Part shown: piece after piece, positions 40,687 to 40,705 of the stretch
How positions within the stretch are numbered: position 1 is the first letter of the stretch
How the letters are laid out: each line of letters begins with the position of its first letter
Assembly (NCBI GenBank): GCA_052148715.1
Contig: JBKQHQ010000166.1
Location: forward strand, 1-40,705
Source of the DNA: JBKQHQ01 sp052148715
GTDB lineage: Bacteria > Pseudomonadota > Alphaproteobacteria > Rhizobiales > Xanthobacteraceae
DNA length: 40,705 nt
Direction: 5' to 3'
Notes under the pieces: model-generated
Seen by the model: only the letters and a program-made list of their open reading frames with translations
Databases searched by the model: none
Told to the model about the DNA's origin: nothing
Made by a program: the position numbers and the translations under genes

Positions 40687-40705
40687 CCGTGGCAGGGGGG
40701 CCGCC
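40687..40705. terminator. Left half of the junction-spanning terminator hairpin
   Basis: CCGTGGCAGGGGGGCCGCC starts two bases after the stop of the last gene and is the perfect reverse complement of bases 8-26. On a circle this gives a 19-bp stem with a 7-nt loop. Position right behind a stop codon is what a terminator should show. Confidence 0.7.

Noticed and set aside
1..40705. tRNA, rRNA or insertion-sequence transposase genes
   Set aside because: No tRNA-like cloverleaf, rRNA segment or DDE transposase was recognised anywhere in the window by eye.

Overview
The window looks like a complete circular, mobilizable plasmid of a high-GC alphaproteobacterium, most likely a Hyphomicrobiales (Bradyrhizobium/Beijerinckiaceae-like) host. 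Supports are a RepC-type replication initiator with a probable counter-transcribed RNA, a ParA/ribbon-helix-helix partition pair, a TraA-type MOBQ relaxase beside an IncQ-like oriT, and a TraG/VirD4-type coupling protein. No VirB mating channel is present, so transfer would need a helper. The two window ends are complementary: joined, they form a 19-bp hairpin with a 7-nt loop directly after the last gene, which suggests the circle was cut inside a terminator. Circularity is my inference from that structure.

Layout: 0.1-4.7 kb is a metal module: a small putative zinc protein, a three-part fusion of a NiCoT nickel/cobalt permease with two outer-membrane barrel domains under a cobalamin riboswitch, and a divergent exported FmdE-like protein. 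4.7-12.9 kb holds an XRE/S24-like regulator, a large ParB-like protein, a helical-zinc ribbon-GGCT fusion, an unknown protein, an Mrr-like nuclease and a tyrosine recombinase. A truncated second copy of the regulator's 5' region lies at 11.66-11.84 kb, so direct repeats bracket this stretch. 13.0-20.8 kb looks like a defence island: an OLD-family ATPase/TOPRIM nuclease and a HerA-like ATPase with an HTH tail diverge from a cluster of palindromic operators, followed by an HNH nuclease and a single-chain ISP-like restriction-modification enzyme without a visible helicase.

20.8-25.5 kb is the maintenance region: ctRNA, repC, a nested hairpin element, parA with its RHH partner, 17-bp repeats on both sides of the par genes, and a PIN toxin-antitoxin pair. 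25.5-31.7 kb carries small plasmid genes (DUF736 and others), two related mobilization accessory proteins, oriT and the relaxase. 31.7-34 kb is the coupling protein followed by two very small ORFs.

34-40 kb is an uncharacterised envelope module: an exported VWA protein and a secreted protein on the plus strand, and on the minus strand an operon of a membrane AAA+ ATPase, a CbbX-like AAA+ ATPase and a membrane-anchored internal-repeat protein. A DUF6876-type gene closes the window. Three unlinked genes (ParB-like, DUF736, DUF6876-like) share a long GC-rich 5' leader with matching blocks and hairpins, which may be a structured RNA family. The best candidates for something undescribed are this leader, the riboswitch-controlled permease/barrel fusion, and the AAA/AAA/repeat/VWA module.
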